This document shows positions 43,079 to 53,313 of a stretch of DNA of 64,000 nucleotides, in pieces. The notes beneath the pieces were generated by a model that was not told the DNA's origin, ran no database searches, and worked only from the letters and a program-made list of their open reading frames with translations. Both the position numbers and the translations under genes were made by a program. Within the stretch, counting starts at the first letter, position 1; every line of letters begins with the position of its first letter. Location: contig NZ_SGXE01000003.1 of assembly GCF_004216895.1 (NCBI RefSeq), forward strand, positions 62,001 through 126,000, read 5' to 3'. Origin of the DNA: Aquimarina brevivitae (GTDB lineage Bacteria > Bacteroidota > Bacteroidia > Flavobacteriales > Flavobacteriaceae).

Positions 43079-46000
43079 CCTGGCGTAATATTTCTAGATG
43101 TAAATTGATTAAATCGATAATAGAAGTAGAGTCAGTAAACACATCTGTTATTTCTACATAAAAACCTTTTAAAGAACCATCAGTGTCTATATTAAATTGT
43201 AGCTCTAAGAATTGAGTATAGACTTGGTTAAAGTCATTCCCGATTTGTATAATTGGGTCAATAAACTCTTGTATCACACTTACATCCTGACATCTCAATA
43301 TATTGTAGAATGCATTGCTAAATCTTTCTGTTAGCGTTCTCACCACATTTTGTTCTTGTTCTGTTCTTGAACTATTTAATGCATCAGTCAAATTGAAAAG
43401 AGATTCTCTTGTAAAGATTTCCACTAATAGATCATTACTATCGCCATTTGTAAAACCCTCTATATTATTATTGATCTCCGTTATTATTAAATCAAGCCTA
43501 TTAATTGCATTTTGGGTAAAATCATTATAATCAACATCCAAGGCTCTTAAACCCATAATTTCTGCCCTAGTATTTGCAATAAAATCTGTAACGATATCGA
43601 TACAGGCATTACTAGTATTTGGAATTGGTATGGTAACGGGTTCGGTCTGATTTTGACCACATAATCGGCTTACTGCCTGTAAAGAAACAGTTACCGATGA
43701 GCCATCGAATTGATCAAGTGGTCTTCTTACCTGTGATCTGGTATCTCTCTCGATAACCTCTCCATTAAGGTTCCATATATAACTATTTGCATTACTGGAG
43801 GTATTGGACAACACTAGGTTACCTTCTTCTAAAGCGTGTGTAAAAGAAGCAATAGGTTCTTCTTGTATCGTAATGGAAATACCAGAAGCCTCACCGTTTA
43901 CAAGTATCGGAACAATACTAACACTATCTGGTACTTGAGTTGCCAAAAATGCAAAACCGTTATCCATAGTCACGACTCCATCTCCGGTGATGGTTACGAT
44001 AGCATCACGTGGCTCTATTATAAATGGATGTGGTGTAGTATCGCCTCTACAGATGGTTGTCCGATCGATACTCACTTGAGGATCCTCGGGTATTACTAAT
44101 GTAATGCGTTCTCTGGTTTCATTACTACAAGTTGCTGTGCCGGTTTGTAAAACGACATCAAAATTATAGGTGCCAGGTCCGCTTAAATTATAGGTGTGCT
44201 GAACTGATGTTTGCGGTGTATCTATTACGCCAGAATTATCTCCAAAATTCCACGAAAATATAGTTCCATCTACTGCATTAGTACTTACTACATTAAATGT
44301 AACCGTAACCTGATTATTAGTGGGTTCAGAAATTGTATCCACTTCAATGGAAATATCTGTTTTTTGCAAGACTCTTATCGCACAGTCCGTATCAAAATTA
44401 TTAACGGTAAACCTAATTGTTTCTCCAATAAGTTCGTCGCTCACTAATCTTGGATCAAAAACATATTCACCATAGATATTTTTTGTTACTCCTCCATTTA
44501 GGCCCATAGACACTTGTGCTTCTACAAATCCACCCATTGGTGTTACATGAAAAGGAACGGGCTCTGTACTTTCATCAAAACATATTTCATCTAGCGGTAG
44601 CGATAAGGTGATAAAGTTGTCATCACAACACAGGTAAGGTAAAGTAAAGTCTGCCACAACAGGGTTTAGAACAGCAAAATCATCAGCTACTTCATCTTCA
44701 AAATCGCCAGCTAAAGATGGAAAGTTTGGATATGGATATGGATATCCATAACCATAAGGATAAGGATAGGATTTATACTCTCCTTCAACATAGATCATTA
44801 TAAAAGTTCCACCAGGAGGAACACCGGCTTTGTGTTCATATCCGTGATTTTTATTAAGATAAAAGTCGGTATAATTCGTTATAAAATCACCAACTTCCGA
44901 AGCTTTAATTTTTAAGACCACAACATTAAAACTTAAACCGTGTTTTCTTCTGGTTTGCTGAATAATACTTAATGCTTCCTTATAATTTCTTCCTTGATGT
45001 CCTTCAATTCGATAAAAATCGTGATCTCTACAGATTTCTAAAGGTTTCTTACTATTAAGCAAATCATCGTGATAGCTTACATTATCCCTATACCTACCCA
45101 GTGCAGTTTTTTCGTAATCCCAAAGTTGAATTAAGTGATCACCCAGATTCGTATAAAAGGGAATCGCTTTTTTACTTAAACTCCCTAGTTCGTTGGAAGG
45201 GGTAACCTTAATGTAATTATAGTTTATATTATAGTTGGCTAGCAATTGTGCTGCTCTCTTAATCAAACTAAAACATTGTTGTTTGGTATCATTAATAGTA
45301 AAACAAATTTCAATCTCATTTCCTTGCGGATCAACTACAGTTTCATCTAATGTAAAATCATCCGCTATAACATCCACAGGGTCTTCAGTTAGGCAATCGC
45401 TACAGGTACTTACATTTTGCCCACTCAACAAAGGAGATTTGTAAAAACCATGTCTATATTGATAACAAGGACCATCCTTATCTAATTCTCCAAGCATCAA
45501 GTGCTTGGGAAAGGAATTGATATCCGGACAACACAGCGAATCTTGGATACCAAATAATAGATCTTTTAGTTCATTATAGGTATCAATAACATCTTTTAAC
45601 AGGTCATAACGATACTGAAAATCAGGTGGAACTTCATCATCAGTAAAGGAGAAGAGATCATCGATATTATCCTCTATCGATTGTAAAAGAATCGGCATTT
45701 GTAAGGCAGTGAGTAAGGTCTGAAAACCAAATTTTATTCTGCTTACTACATTATTGCGTAACATGCGTTCGGTGAAGCGTTGCTTCATTACCAGGTAATT
45801 TTCAAAATCCTCAGGTTGCAGTACTACACGATTGGCTTTTACATCTGGTAATTGATGAAATAAATTGGCGTAATTTACCGTACTAATGGTGGCATCGTGT
45901 TCGCTAATTTGTTCTGCTATAGCTCTACTTACCAATAGTACTTTATAATTGCCAATAATCTCTATACCTTGATTATCGCAGGAAAGGCTTACACATAGGT

Positions 46001-46517
46001 CTTTTTCTTTTTCGTAGCATTCTAGATATAAAAGAACCACGGCATCCTTTAAAACCTGCCCTGTATTCGATTGTAAATCAGCTAATGGAAAAGTATCATC
46101 ATTATCATTTTCTTGATCCGTTGCTGTTAACAACTCATAAATGGTCAGCTGTGTATCCCCATCATAGAAAAAAGGCTTGTAATCCGCTTTTTCATTGTCA
46201 TAAATTTTATAATGGGTATACTCTTTTTGAGTTATTCCTATGGTTTTATTTTGTAAAACTGGATCGGTTTCAAAGAGATGAAATAAATCACCATCCGTTG
46301 TTACCCCAGCCCCTTGCGTTATGGTTATTGTATTATTAATTTCATCGCAGGATGGCTTAAATCCACAAACGATTCCTACGCCAGAAAGGCAAATCCTACT
46401 GAGTCTATCCTGATCATCAAAAAAATCGACTATTTCGTTAAGATGTCCTTCTGTTAATACCTGGTTTTTGGTAAACCTTCTGTATTGAGTTGTTATTGCT
46501 GAAAGTTTAGTTGACAT
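43065..46517 (-). CDS. eCIS fibre-like protein with PKD domain (Afp13 position)
   Basis: 1150 residues. N-terminal region with LTEGHLNEIVDFFDDQDRLSR, a motif I associate with baseplate-linked proteins of Bacteroidota eCIS; a Tyr-Pro-Gly tract YPYPYGYGYPYPYPNFP (583-599); a PKD domain (about 722-805, FSWNFGDNSG and HTYNLSG); and further Ig-like strands with NSNANSYIWNLNG, a helical C-terminus. Cys pairs are frequent (CC, CSDC). Its place between the baseplate and tape-measure genes is that of a tail fibre, so it probably binds target cells. Role inferred from position and domains. Confidence 0.68.
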   Translation of the reverse strand: MSTKLSAITTQYRRFTKNQVLTEGHLNEIVDFFDDQDRLSRICLSGVGIVCGFKPSCDEINNTITITQGAGVTTDGDLFHLFETDPVLQNKTIGITQKEYTHYKIYDNEKADYKPFFYDGDTQLTIYELLTATDQENDNDDTFPLADLQSNTGQVLKDAVVLLYLECYEKEKDLCVSLSCDNQGIEIIGNYKVLLVSRAIAEQISEHDATISTVNYANLFHQLPDVKANRVVLQPEDFENYLVMKQRFTERMLRNNVVSRIKFGFQTLLTALQMPILLQSIEDNIDDLFSFTDDEVPPDFQYRYDLLKDVIDTYNELKDLLFGIQDSLCCPDINSFPKHLMLGELDKDGPCYQYRHGFYKSPLLSGQNVSTCSDCLTEDPVDVIADDFTLDETVVDPQGNEIEICFTINDTKQQCFSLIKRAAQLLANYNINYNYIKVTPSNELGSLSKKAIPFYTNLGDHLIQLWDYEKTALGRYRDNVSYHDDLLNSKKPLEICRDHDFYRIEGHQGRNYKEALSIIQQTRRKHGLSFNVVVLKIKASEVGDFITNYTDFYLNKNHGYEHKAGVPPGGTFIMIYVEGEYKSYPYPYGYGYPYPYPNFPSLAGDFEDEVADDFAVLNPVVADFTLPYLCCDDNFITLSLPLDEICFDESTEPVPFHVTPMGGFVEAQVSMGLNGGVTKNIYGEYVFDPRLVSDELIGETIRFTVNNFDTDCAIRVLQKTDISIEVDTISEPTNNQVTVTFNVVSTNAVDGTIFSWNFGDNSGVIDTPQTSVQHTYNLSGPGTYNFDVVLQTGTATCSNETRERITLVIPEDPQVSIDRTTICRGDTTPHPFIIEPRDAIVTITGDGVVTMDNGFAFLATQVPDSVSIVPILVNGEASGISITIQEEPIASFTHALEEGNLVLSNTSSNANSYIWNLNGEVIERDTRSQVRRPLDQFDGSSVTVSLQAVSRLCGQNQTEPVTIPIPNTSNACIDIVTDFIANTRAEIMGLRALDVDYNDFTQNAINRLDLIITEINNNIEGFTNGDSNDLLVEIFTRESLFNLTDALNSSRTEQEQNVVRTLTERFSNAFYNILRCQDVSVIQEFIDPIIQIGNDFNQVYTQFLELQFNIDTDGSLKGFYVEITDVFTDSTSIIDLINLHLEILRQGEQF

Positions 46518-46529
46518 TATTGATTGATT

Positions 46530-49232
46530 TTAAAGTGATCCTAAATTTGTTTTTCCTAAAATGATTCTTCCATAGAGTTCTTCATTCTCATCGTCACAAT
46601 CAAATAATCTTCCTGTTGGATATACATTATTAAGATCTGAAATTGCTTTGATGAGGTTTAGTAACTCTGGTTCGGGTTGTTCCTGGTCTAGATTTGTTTT
46701 TTCTAATAGATAATTTTTGTAGGCTTTTTCAAATTGAAATAGTTCATTGTCATCCTTGTTTTCTAAGTCGTTTTCCCTGTAGCCTACCCAGCAAATCTTC
46801 GCAAGTACATGTGCTGGTAGTTCCTCCTTAATAATTCGTTCCATATAATTTCTAAAATCGGTATTAGAAAACCGAAGCGTGTATCCAGGGATTACAATAC
46901 TAATGCGATAAGAGTATGGATCAATGGGTTCGCAATTGGTACACCCATCCGTACAGATGGGCATAAATGTATCTGCATTAACATCCGTTTGATTGATATC
47001 AGGTCTTAGTAAAATATGCTCTACTATAAAAATGCCCTCTTCGGTAAAGTCTTCTTTGAAAAACTTGATAATGTCTAGTATTGCTTGCTTTACCTCCTGT
47101 TGTGTATCATAATAGAGAAATTGTTTGGCAATAATTCGATCAGGATCACTGGTACTCGTTACCATTGGATTAATAATATCAAAAGAATACTTGCCACTAT
47201 CAGAAATATGTACTTGAATATTATCAATCACTGCATGATCCGTTATCGGTTCTTCAAAAGTTTTGTTGACGTTGAACTCGCTTGTTTGAATGATTTGTAA
47301 TACAGAGAAATACAATTCTCTATTGGCGGCAGCCAGATCATAATAAGCTTCAGTTGCTGATAAAATGATGTTATTATTTACATCCCGTATGCGCCACCTA
47401 TATACTTTTTCATTATCACTATTTATTAGGCTGTAAATTTGAACAAAGGAATCCGAAAGGCTTCTTCTGTCATAATTTTTTATACCCAGTAAGCGTGCTA
47501 TTCTTTTTTGAACTCCAGATACGTTGTCAGTATTCCATAAACCAGCAAAGGGTTGTTTATAATAATTAAATGCCTTTCCCCTATTTTTACTTACAATTCT
47601 ATAATCTTTTAAAAACGCCTCTTTATTTCGAAGAACCACCTCATCAGTAGTATCTGCATATATAGCTTTCATAATAAATGTGTATTCAGAAAAACGCTCT
47701 GCAAACCGTGCTAACAGGTGATCTAATATTTTATTTCTACGTTCAATATTATTGTCTAATTCCTGAAATAGTTGATGGGTTAAGAACTCATCATCATCCA
47801 TTGGGTAATCGTTAATCAAGTCTTCAATACCTTTTAGATCTTTAACTGCCTGAGTAAAGAATGTATTAGTATGGGTACCACTAACCGATAATAATTCTTT
47901 TACTTCTCCTAAATGTTTAAAGTAACTCGCTAAGATTTGATCAAAGAATAACAAATAAGCTTTAAGTTGTTTAGCCTTTGCTTTTCTGGCTGTTGTAGCT
48001 CTTGCAGGAAGTCCTATTTGACTTATCCCATAGGTATCCGGAAAATCATTTTGAATAGTGGTATAGGAGTTTGTCTTTAGATATTTACCTTTTGGAATTT
48101 CAAGTTCCTTATCAATTGCTGCCAACTCTTTTTCTTCTTGATCTTCTTCTTCAAGTTCATCTAAATATTCTTGAACTCTTGCCATATTTACATTCAGCGG
48201 CAATAACCCTTTATTATAGTTGAAAACACTTTTATCGCATAGTTCTGGTTTTTCAAAGGCGTCTAAACATATAATCCATTCGTTACCATTTTCGATCTCA
48301 TCTCCGCAATATCCCAATGAAATATCTTTGATATTCTTAACTCCTGGAATATCCATAATCTTACTCATAATATCCGAAAGACGAACTTCGCTTCTTAAGT
48401 CTGCTTCTATCAGTTCTTCTTGGTCAATAAAGCCGTGTTCTAAGACAGGACCATCAAAAATCTGAAGGGTATTATACCCTTTATCCATCATTTGTTTTAG
48501 TGAATAGAAGTTGACAGTTGTGGAGAAATAGGCCTCAATAGCTCTGAGCAATAATGCGTGCACTAGTTCTTCATCTGCAGTATTATCGACTTCAATGTCT
48601 GCACATACCTTAATAGGAACTTTGCCTATTGGTTTAATCGTTACTAAATCTTCACAAAGATTTCTATTGGCATTATAGCGTTTTCTGATGTTTTTGTTTA
48701 CCTCGTTTGTTGGGACAGCACTATTATCATCATAGTCTACATAAAGATCATATAATCCTTTTAACTCAAACTCTTTCCTTATGCTTGTCGATAAATCGTT
48801 AAAATCATTTGGATTGTAGGACAGTAAATCATCTTTGCAATTTGCATAAACTTTCTTTTTATGTTTAGCCAACCAGCAATTCTTAACTCCATCTATATCA
48901 ATAAAAAGCTTACGATAATCTAGCGCGGTTATCGGACTTGTTGGTAAAACATCAGATGCTTTATAAAATTGTTTATCAATTGCTTTTTCTGACTTATCCG
49001 AGGCTAATAAGTTTTCAATAGGGAGATTGATTCGCATTCCAAGATCTGTTATCGCATAGGATAACATTTCCAATATTGTTATTCCTGGATCGTGTGTATT
49101 ATAATCAGTCCATAATCTACTACCTAACTCCTCGATGTATTCAATTCCTTTTTCTTTGAGATAAAAGAAATCCAAATCATCCTCTGAGGCTACTTTTTTA
49201 GGTATGCTTATATGTTTTTTTAGTACTGGCAT
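46530..49232 (-). CDS. eCIS baseplate wedge protein (Afp12-like)
   Basis: 900 residues. The N-terminus (LDFFYLKEKGIEYIEELGSRLWTDYNTHDPGITILEMLSYAITDLGMRI) is characteristic of the large baseplate wedge protein in AFP-type particles. The body is mixed alpha/beta with helical bundles, ending LGKTNLGSL. Overlaps the other wedge gene by 13 nt, as expected for subunits made in equal amounts. Assigned to Afp12 rather than Afp11 because it lies second in the pair. Confidence 0.85.
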   Translation of the reverse strand: MPVLKKHISIPKKVASEDDLDFFYLKEKGIEYIEELGSRLWTDYNTHDPGITILEMLSYAITDLGMRINLPIENLLASDKSEKAIDKQFYKASDVLPTSPITALDYRKLFIDIDGVKNCWLAKHKKKVYANCKDDLLSYNPNDFNDLSTSIRKEFELKGLYDLYVDYDDNSAVPTNEVNKNIRKRYNANRNLCEDLVTIKPIGKVPIKVCADIEVDNTADEELVHALLLRAIEAYFSTTVNFYSLKQMMDKGYNTLQIFDGPVLEHGFIDQEELIEADLRSEVRLSDIMSKIMDIPGVKNIKDISLGYCGDEIENGNEWIICLDAFEKPELCDKSVFNYNKGLLPLNVNMARVQEYLDELEEEDQEEKELAAIDKELEIPKGKYLKTNSYTTIQNDFPDTYGISQIGLPARATTARKAKAKQLKAYLLFFDQILASYFKHLGEVKELLSVSGTHTNTFFTQAVKDLKGIEDLINDYPMDDDEFLTHQLFQELDNNIERRNKILDHLLARFAERFSEYTFIMKAIYADTTDEVVLRNKEAFLKDYRIVSKNRGKAFNYYKQPFAGLWNTDNVSGVQKRIARLLGIKNYDRRSLSDSFVQIYSLINSDNEKVYRWRIRDVNNNIILSATEAYYDLAAANRELYFSVLQIIQTSEFNVNKTFEEPITDHAVIDNIQVHISDSGKYSFDIINPMVTSTSDPDRIIAKQFLYYDTQQEVKQAILDIIKFFKEDFTEEGIFIVEHILLRPDINQTDVNADTFMPICTDGCTNCEPIDPYSYRISIVIPGYTLRFSNTDFRNYMERIIKEELPAHVLAKICWVGYRENDLENKDDNELFQFEKAYKNYLLEKTNLDQEQPEPELLNLIKAISDLNNVYPTGRLFDCDDENEELYGRIILGKTNLGSL

Positions 49233-52200
49233 GTTTCTGCTTCTTCAATAGTTTGATTAACACAAGTTTTAACAGTGGTGCTTACAATATGTTTTTTTGC
49301 TGACACCAAAATATGCTTAGGGCTAGCTGGGGCAATGATCTGTTTAAAATCAAGTTTTTTGATGTAATTGGAATTATTAGGATCTTCAGGTGTCTCAAGC
49401 TCTTCAGGGTGTTTGGCCATTTCGAGTTCTACTAAATAGTCTACATATGCTAATTTTTCGACATAATCAATTAGCATACTTCTGTTCAACTCCACTCCAA
49501 AAACAATTTCTTGCGTGGTATCAAAAGCCCAGGGAGATAAAAATTTAATCAAGTCCTCATCCAATTGTTTCTTGTAAAAATTTTCATCCAATTCTTGGTA
49601 AAATTTGACACTGACTTTAATAATTACCTGTTCGTATAATGGATTAATCACTCTAGCTTCCACTTGCATGGAATTCAATTGGTTAATATAATTTTGAATT
49701 TTATTTAATGTGGCTGTGCTAAGTCTAGGTTCATAGATGTCAAAAACATTTTTATCAATGATATCTGGTATAACCACTACAGTTACATCTCCCGGTGAGA
49801 TAAATGAAGTGTTTGATGTGTGATTTAAACACTTGACTCGAAATACCTGATTGAATTGTTGCATGATCAAATGTTCGTAATCCCATAAAGTTACCGCCCT
49901 ATTTTTATGTCGTAATCGTTCACTAATTCTTCGATAATAATTGTCGTCTGACTCTTCGGGTTTTCCATCAAAAGAATTAAAGGGTTGTTCTACCTTTTTT
50001 ATTTGAGGTAACCGTTCCACTAATTTAGCAATAGTACCTACCGGCAAACCATTATTAAGATGTCCTAATTCATTGTTCTTATTTACAAATTGTGATAATA
50101 CCGCTTGCGCTTTAATGTCTATTACCTTACAAACTGCATCATACGATTTATGCATTTTTGCTTTTAACCATATCAAGCCTTCTGGCAATCTGGTATTAGT
50201 TTTAGTAGCTTGTTTTGGAATACTGAATTTTACAATTCCAGAAGTCAAAAAGTTGTCGATATTATTTTTTAACACGTAAGTTTCAAGATTTTTCCAATGG
50301 TTATTACATAAGATGTACCATTCAATTTTTTGATTCCCCTTAAAGGAATCTGCGGCTGGGTTTTCACTTCCCTCGAGAATTTGGAAAAGTAAAGCTACCT
50401 GTTGAGACACTTCAGCATCCTTTAGCCCTATAAAAAGTTCTCCTCCGTGACAATAATCGGGTACTGCATAGGCTGATGTGGATGCCTGGGGATGAAACAC
50501 TTGTTTTTCTTTAGCTACAACTTTTAAGTAGGTGTGTTCCTCATATTGTCCAAAGGGACCTTCGTGAAATAGTTTTATTCTACTGTCCTCGTAATTTTGT
50601 TTATCGCTCGCTATTAGATTAACCGTTTCGCTAGCTGTGTAATCTAAAGTTATGGCATCGGCAAATGGTGTATAAGGATCATTAGGAATTAAAGTCTCCT
50701 CTAATTCACTGGACAAGGCTAAAGCATAAATTCTTGGAAATAAAGCGTGCAAAAAAGATTGTCGCAACATAAGTTTTAAGGGGCCACTCTTTTCAATTTC
50801 AAAGGTTTGATCAAATACGCTAAAATTTGTTTCGTATACATTATTGTTATCAACGAATAATGTCACTGGGTCTACTTGATTTTGCCAATCTTCCTTGTAC
50901 AGTACGGCTAAATCAGCTTCAAAATAAGCGTCTGAAGTGACGATCAATTCATCATCATTATTATTTAAAACTATTTGTTTATTATTTAAGGCTCCATCAT
51001 TGGTTTGAAGATTCTTTGGTGCTTCCGGTTGATTTGCCGTGAGCTCTTGAATATCAATGATCTCAAACATTCCTTCATTAAAAATTGTTCTGCTCGTGGT
51101 ACCTAGATACTCTTGTTTATAAGCTTTATAATGTTCTTTGAAAGAATCTGGTGTATTTTTCCAAGAAATAGACACCTCTATGGATTGCCATTTTTTTTGA
51201 AAAGCTTCAGGATAATTGATAATAAAAGAAGATCCTTTAACAGGCTGTGTCGTAAATGGATAAAATGGTTTCTTTGTATTAAGCACCCCAGTATCACTAT
51301 CTAGTTGTAATGAAGTTACCTCTTTGACATCTAGGTTGATCTGCACCGTGCTTACTTGTTTTTTCACCAACTTTCGAAATAAATCGTGCCCAATTTGGTT
51401 TTCCGTCTTTATCAAAAAACGAATCACAGGTAAGGTGGTATCAAATCTTTCCTGATGAATTTCTTGATCGTAATTTACCACCGCAGGTGCATCCTTGGGA
51501 ATTTGAAACACCAAGTGTAATTGATTGGATGAAATCCTCGAAGAAATATTGCTAATAGATCCGTTATTCTTAAATGGCAAATTTTGCCGTAATTTTAGAT
51601 CACTAAACCATCCATCACCTGTACTATATTGGATCCTAAAATTATCTATTAACTGATTACTAGAAATGCTTTTGTTGGGCAAGCCCAAATTCTCCGCAAA
51701 GTGAATAATCACTTGGACGTTTCGCTCTCCTTCGTTAAGATTAAATAAAGGCGAAGCTATTGCAAAACCGAGTTTAGCATCCTGTAATTCTGTATACTTT
51801 TCTTCAGTAGAATTATAGCCAAATGGTAACCAATAACTAGCGTCATCCGGAAGTGCTTCTCCCTGCCCGTCTAATGAATTGGCAATATCACTATACTTAA
51901 TTTCACCTGTATAAATATCGTTATAAAGGCTTTTCAATTGAGACACCTGGGTTTTATTAGCAATCAGCTCTTCTAAAGTTTCGTAGATTCTTTTATTACC
52001 ATTAGCATCCTTACCTCCTTCTAATTGTGTGCCCTTTTCAATTTTTTCTTCAAAAGTTCGTTTTGCTAATTCAAAAATAACGTGTGCTTTATCTGGCTCT
52101 GCAGGTAGTTTATGTATTTGTAAAATTTCTTTGTAGTAAAAGTCGAGGTGTCGTTTGGTTATTTTATTAAATCGTTCTTTACTAAACTCCAATAACTTTA

Positions 52201-52564
52201 AAAAACAAATCAAAAGTGTCATATGTGGAGTAACGCTTTGATCTATCGTTAGAACCGCTAATGTGTTTTCAATGTTTTGTTTGATTAATTTATAAGCGCG
52301 TTTTTTTCGCTTAGGGATTGCGGATTCGCTAATCTCAAATTGATTAAAAAAATGCTGCCAATTCCCTGCAGAATTACTATGATCTGTTACTTCAAAAAAG
52401 TTTACTTTTTTAGCAAAGTTATAGGTAAAAAGAACCCAGTCTGCTACATCCAAGTCTTGAAGCTCTAGCTTGTCTGGATTTAATTTATCATTGTAACGTT
52501 CCTTTTGATCGGTACCGTTTCTTTTAAAAATTATATTGTCTGTATGTTTAGCGTCGTTACACAT
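49220..52564 (-). CDS. eCIS baseplate wedge protein, J-like (Afp11-like)
   Basis: 1114 residues. The C-terminal third carries the baseplate J-like pattern: FNSFDGKPEESDDNYYRRISERLRHKNRA, WDYEHLI, GDVTVVVIPDI and VFGVELNRSMLIDYV. Forms the wedge of the baseplate with the 900-residue partner. Upstream is the gp25-like gene, the normal order in contractile systems. Strong assignment by motif and context. Confidence 0.88.
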   Translation of the reverse strand: MCNDAKHTDNIIFKRNGTDQKERYNDKLNPDKLELQDLDVADWVLFTYNFAKKVNFFEVTDHSNSAGNWQHFFNQFEISESAIPKRKKRAYKLIKQNIENTLAVLTIDQSVTPHMTLLICFLKLLEFSKERFNKITKRHLDFYYKEILQIHKLPAEPDKAHVIFELAKRTFEEKIEKGTQLEGGKDANGNKRIYETLEELIANKTQVSQLKSLYNDIYTGEIKYSDIANSLDGQGEALPDDASYWLPFGYNSTEEKYTELQDAKLGFAIASPLFNLNEGERNVQVIIHFAENLGLPNKSISSNQLIDNFRIQYSTGDGWFSDLKLRQNLPFKNNGSISNISSRISSNQLHLVFQIPKDAPAVVNYDQEIHQERFDTTLPVIRFLIKTENQIGHDLFRKLVKKQVSTVQINLDVKEVTSLQLDSDTGVLNTKKPFYPFTTQPVKGSSFIINYPEAFQKKWQSIEVSISWKNTPDSFKEHYKAYKQEYLGTTSRTIFNEGMFEIIDIQELTANQPEAPKNLQTNDGALNNKQIVLNNNDDELIVTSDAYFEADLAVLYKEDWQNQVDPVTLFVDNNNVYETNFSVFDQTFEIEKSGPLKLMLRQSFLHALFPRIYALALSSELEETLIPNDPYTPFADAITLDYTASETVNLIASDKQNYEDSRIKLFHEGPFGQYEEHTYLKVVAKEKQVFHPQASTSAYAVPDYCHGGELFIGLKDAEVSQQVALLFQILEGSENPAADSFKGNQKIEWYILCNNHWKNLETYVLKNNIDNFLTSGIVKFSIPKQATKTNTRLPEGLIWLKAKMHKSYDAVCKVIDIKAQAVLSQFVNKNNELGHLNNGLPVGTIAKLVERLPQIKKVEQPFNSFDGKPEESDDNYYRRISERLRHKNRAVTLWDYEHLIMQQFNQVFRVKCLNHTSNTSFISPGDVTVVVIPDIIDKNVFDIYEPRLSTATLNKIQNYINQLNSMQVEARVINPLYEQVIIKVSVKFYQELDENFYKKQLDEDLIKFLSPWAFDTTQEIVFGVELNRSMLIDYVEKLAYVDYLVELEMAKHPEELETPEDPNNSNYIKKLDFKQIIAPASPKHILVSAKKHIVSTTVKTCVNQTIEEAETCQY

Positions 52565-52578
52565 AAATCATTATTAGA

Positions 52579-52992
52579 TCATTGAATATTTGTACCCTCT
52601 TCCTTATAAAAAGGAAACACTACATTTCTTCTTGAATTTGTGGTTCTAATGATATATTCTATCTTGATTAAAAGTTTACCCTCCAACTCATCACTCTCTG
52701 AGATATCTATTTTTGTAACCTCTATCCTTGCTTCGTGATATAAAATAGCAGTACGTATTAATTCTGAAACAAAGGTTTTTAAGGTTAAATCCAGAGGTTT
52801 AAACAGGAGCTCGTCTAAATTACACCCATAACCGGGAACCATTATACGTTCACCTAACTTGGTGGTTAACAGTATTTCTAAACTTTTTACAATATCTTCT
52901 TCGTCCGAAGTCATCACTAGTTTGTTACCCGTCTTGGTAAACTCTGGCGGAAAACTCCAACCTGTCCCTAAAAAAGAATCTTTTGTATCCAT
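52579..52992 (-). CDS. eCIS gp25-like baseplate protein (Afp9-like)
   Basis: 137 residues from the start at 52992. A longer reading would begin inside the PAAR gene and add a Cys/Arg-rich tail that looks non-coding, so I choose the Met in IMDTKDSF. GPW/gp25 family pattern: GTGWSFPPEF, then DIVKSLEILLTTKLGERIMVPGYGCNLDELLF, which is the EPR-like core of the family. Small hub-wedge joining protein. Starts 2 nt after the PAAR gene's stop codon. Confidence 0.9.
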   Translation of the reverse strand: MDTKDSFLGTGWSFPPEFTKTGNKLVMTSDEEDIVKSLEILLTTKLGERIMVPGYGCNLDELLFKPLDLTLKTFVSELIRTAILYHEARIEVTKIDISESDELEGKLLIKIEYIIRTTNSRRNVVFPFYKEEGTNIQ

Positions 52993-52994
52993 AA

Positions 52995-53285
52995 TTAACC
53001 TCCTATTAGAACTGTCGCACATCCCAAAACTATAGTGCCTCCGTGAGCAGTGCTGTCTCCCATTCGGGCAGCAGGCATACCTCCTATAAACACTGTTCCT
53101 GACCCCATTACAATAGTATCTGGTGGACCTGTACAAGTTGCCATATCACCCACTCTTGCAGCAGGTAGACCACCAATCAGTACGGTAGGTTCTCCTGCCG
53201 GTAAAATCGGACCGCCAACGTGTGGTACGACCCCAGTCACCAATGGACAAACGTGCATATCTGTTATTCTCGCTGCTAATGACAT
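52995..53285 (-). CDS. eCIS PAAR spike-tip protein
   Basis: 96 residues made of PAAR-type repeats: VLIGGLPAARVGDMATC and VFIGGMPAARMGDSTA, with His and Cys residues (DMHVCP, CTG, HGG) placed to hold the metal at the tip. It caps the VgrG-like spike and sharpens the particle. Nothing is fused to it, so it is a plain tip and not a toxin carrier. Corresponds to Afp10. Confidence 0.93.
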   Translation of the reverse strand: MSLAARITDMHVCPLVTGVVPHVGGPILPAGEPTVLIGGLPAARVGDMATCTGPPDTIVMGSGTVFIGGMPAARMGDSTAHGGTIVLGCATVLIGG

Positions 53286-53313
53286 AAATGGTTTATTCTT
53301 TTATTATTTATTA

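Noticed and set aside
52993-53136. Longer start for the gp25-like gene at 53136
   Set aside because: The extra 48 residues lie wholly within the PAAR gene in another frame and are Cys/Arg-rich without pattern; Met at 52992 fits the family.
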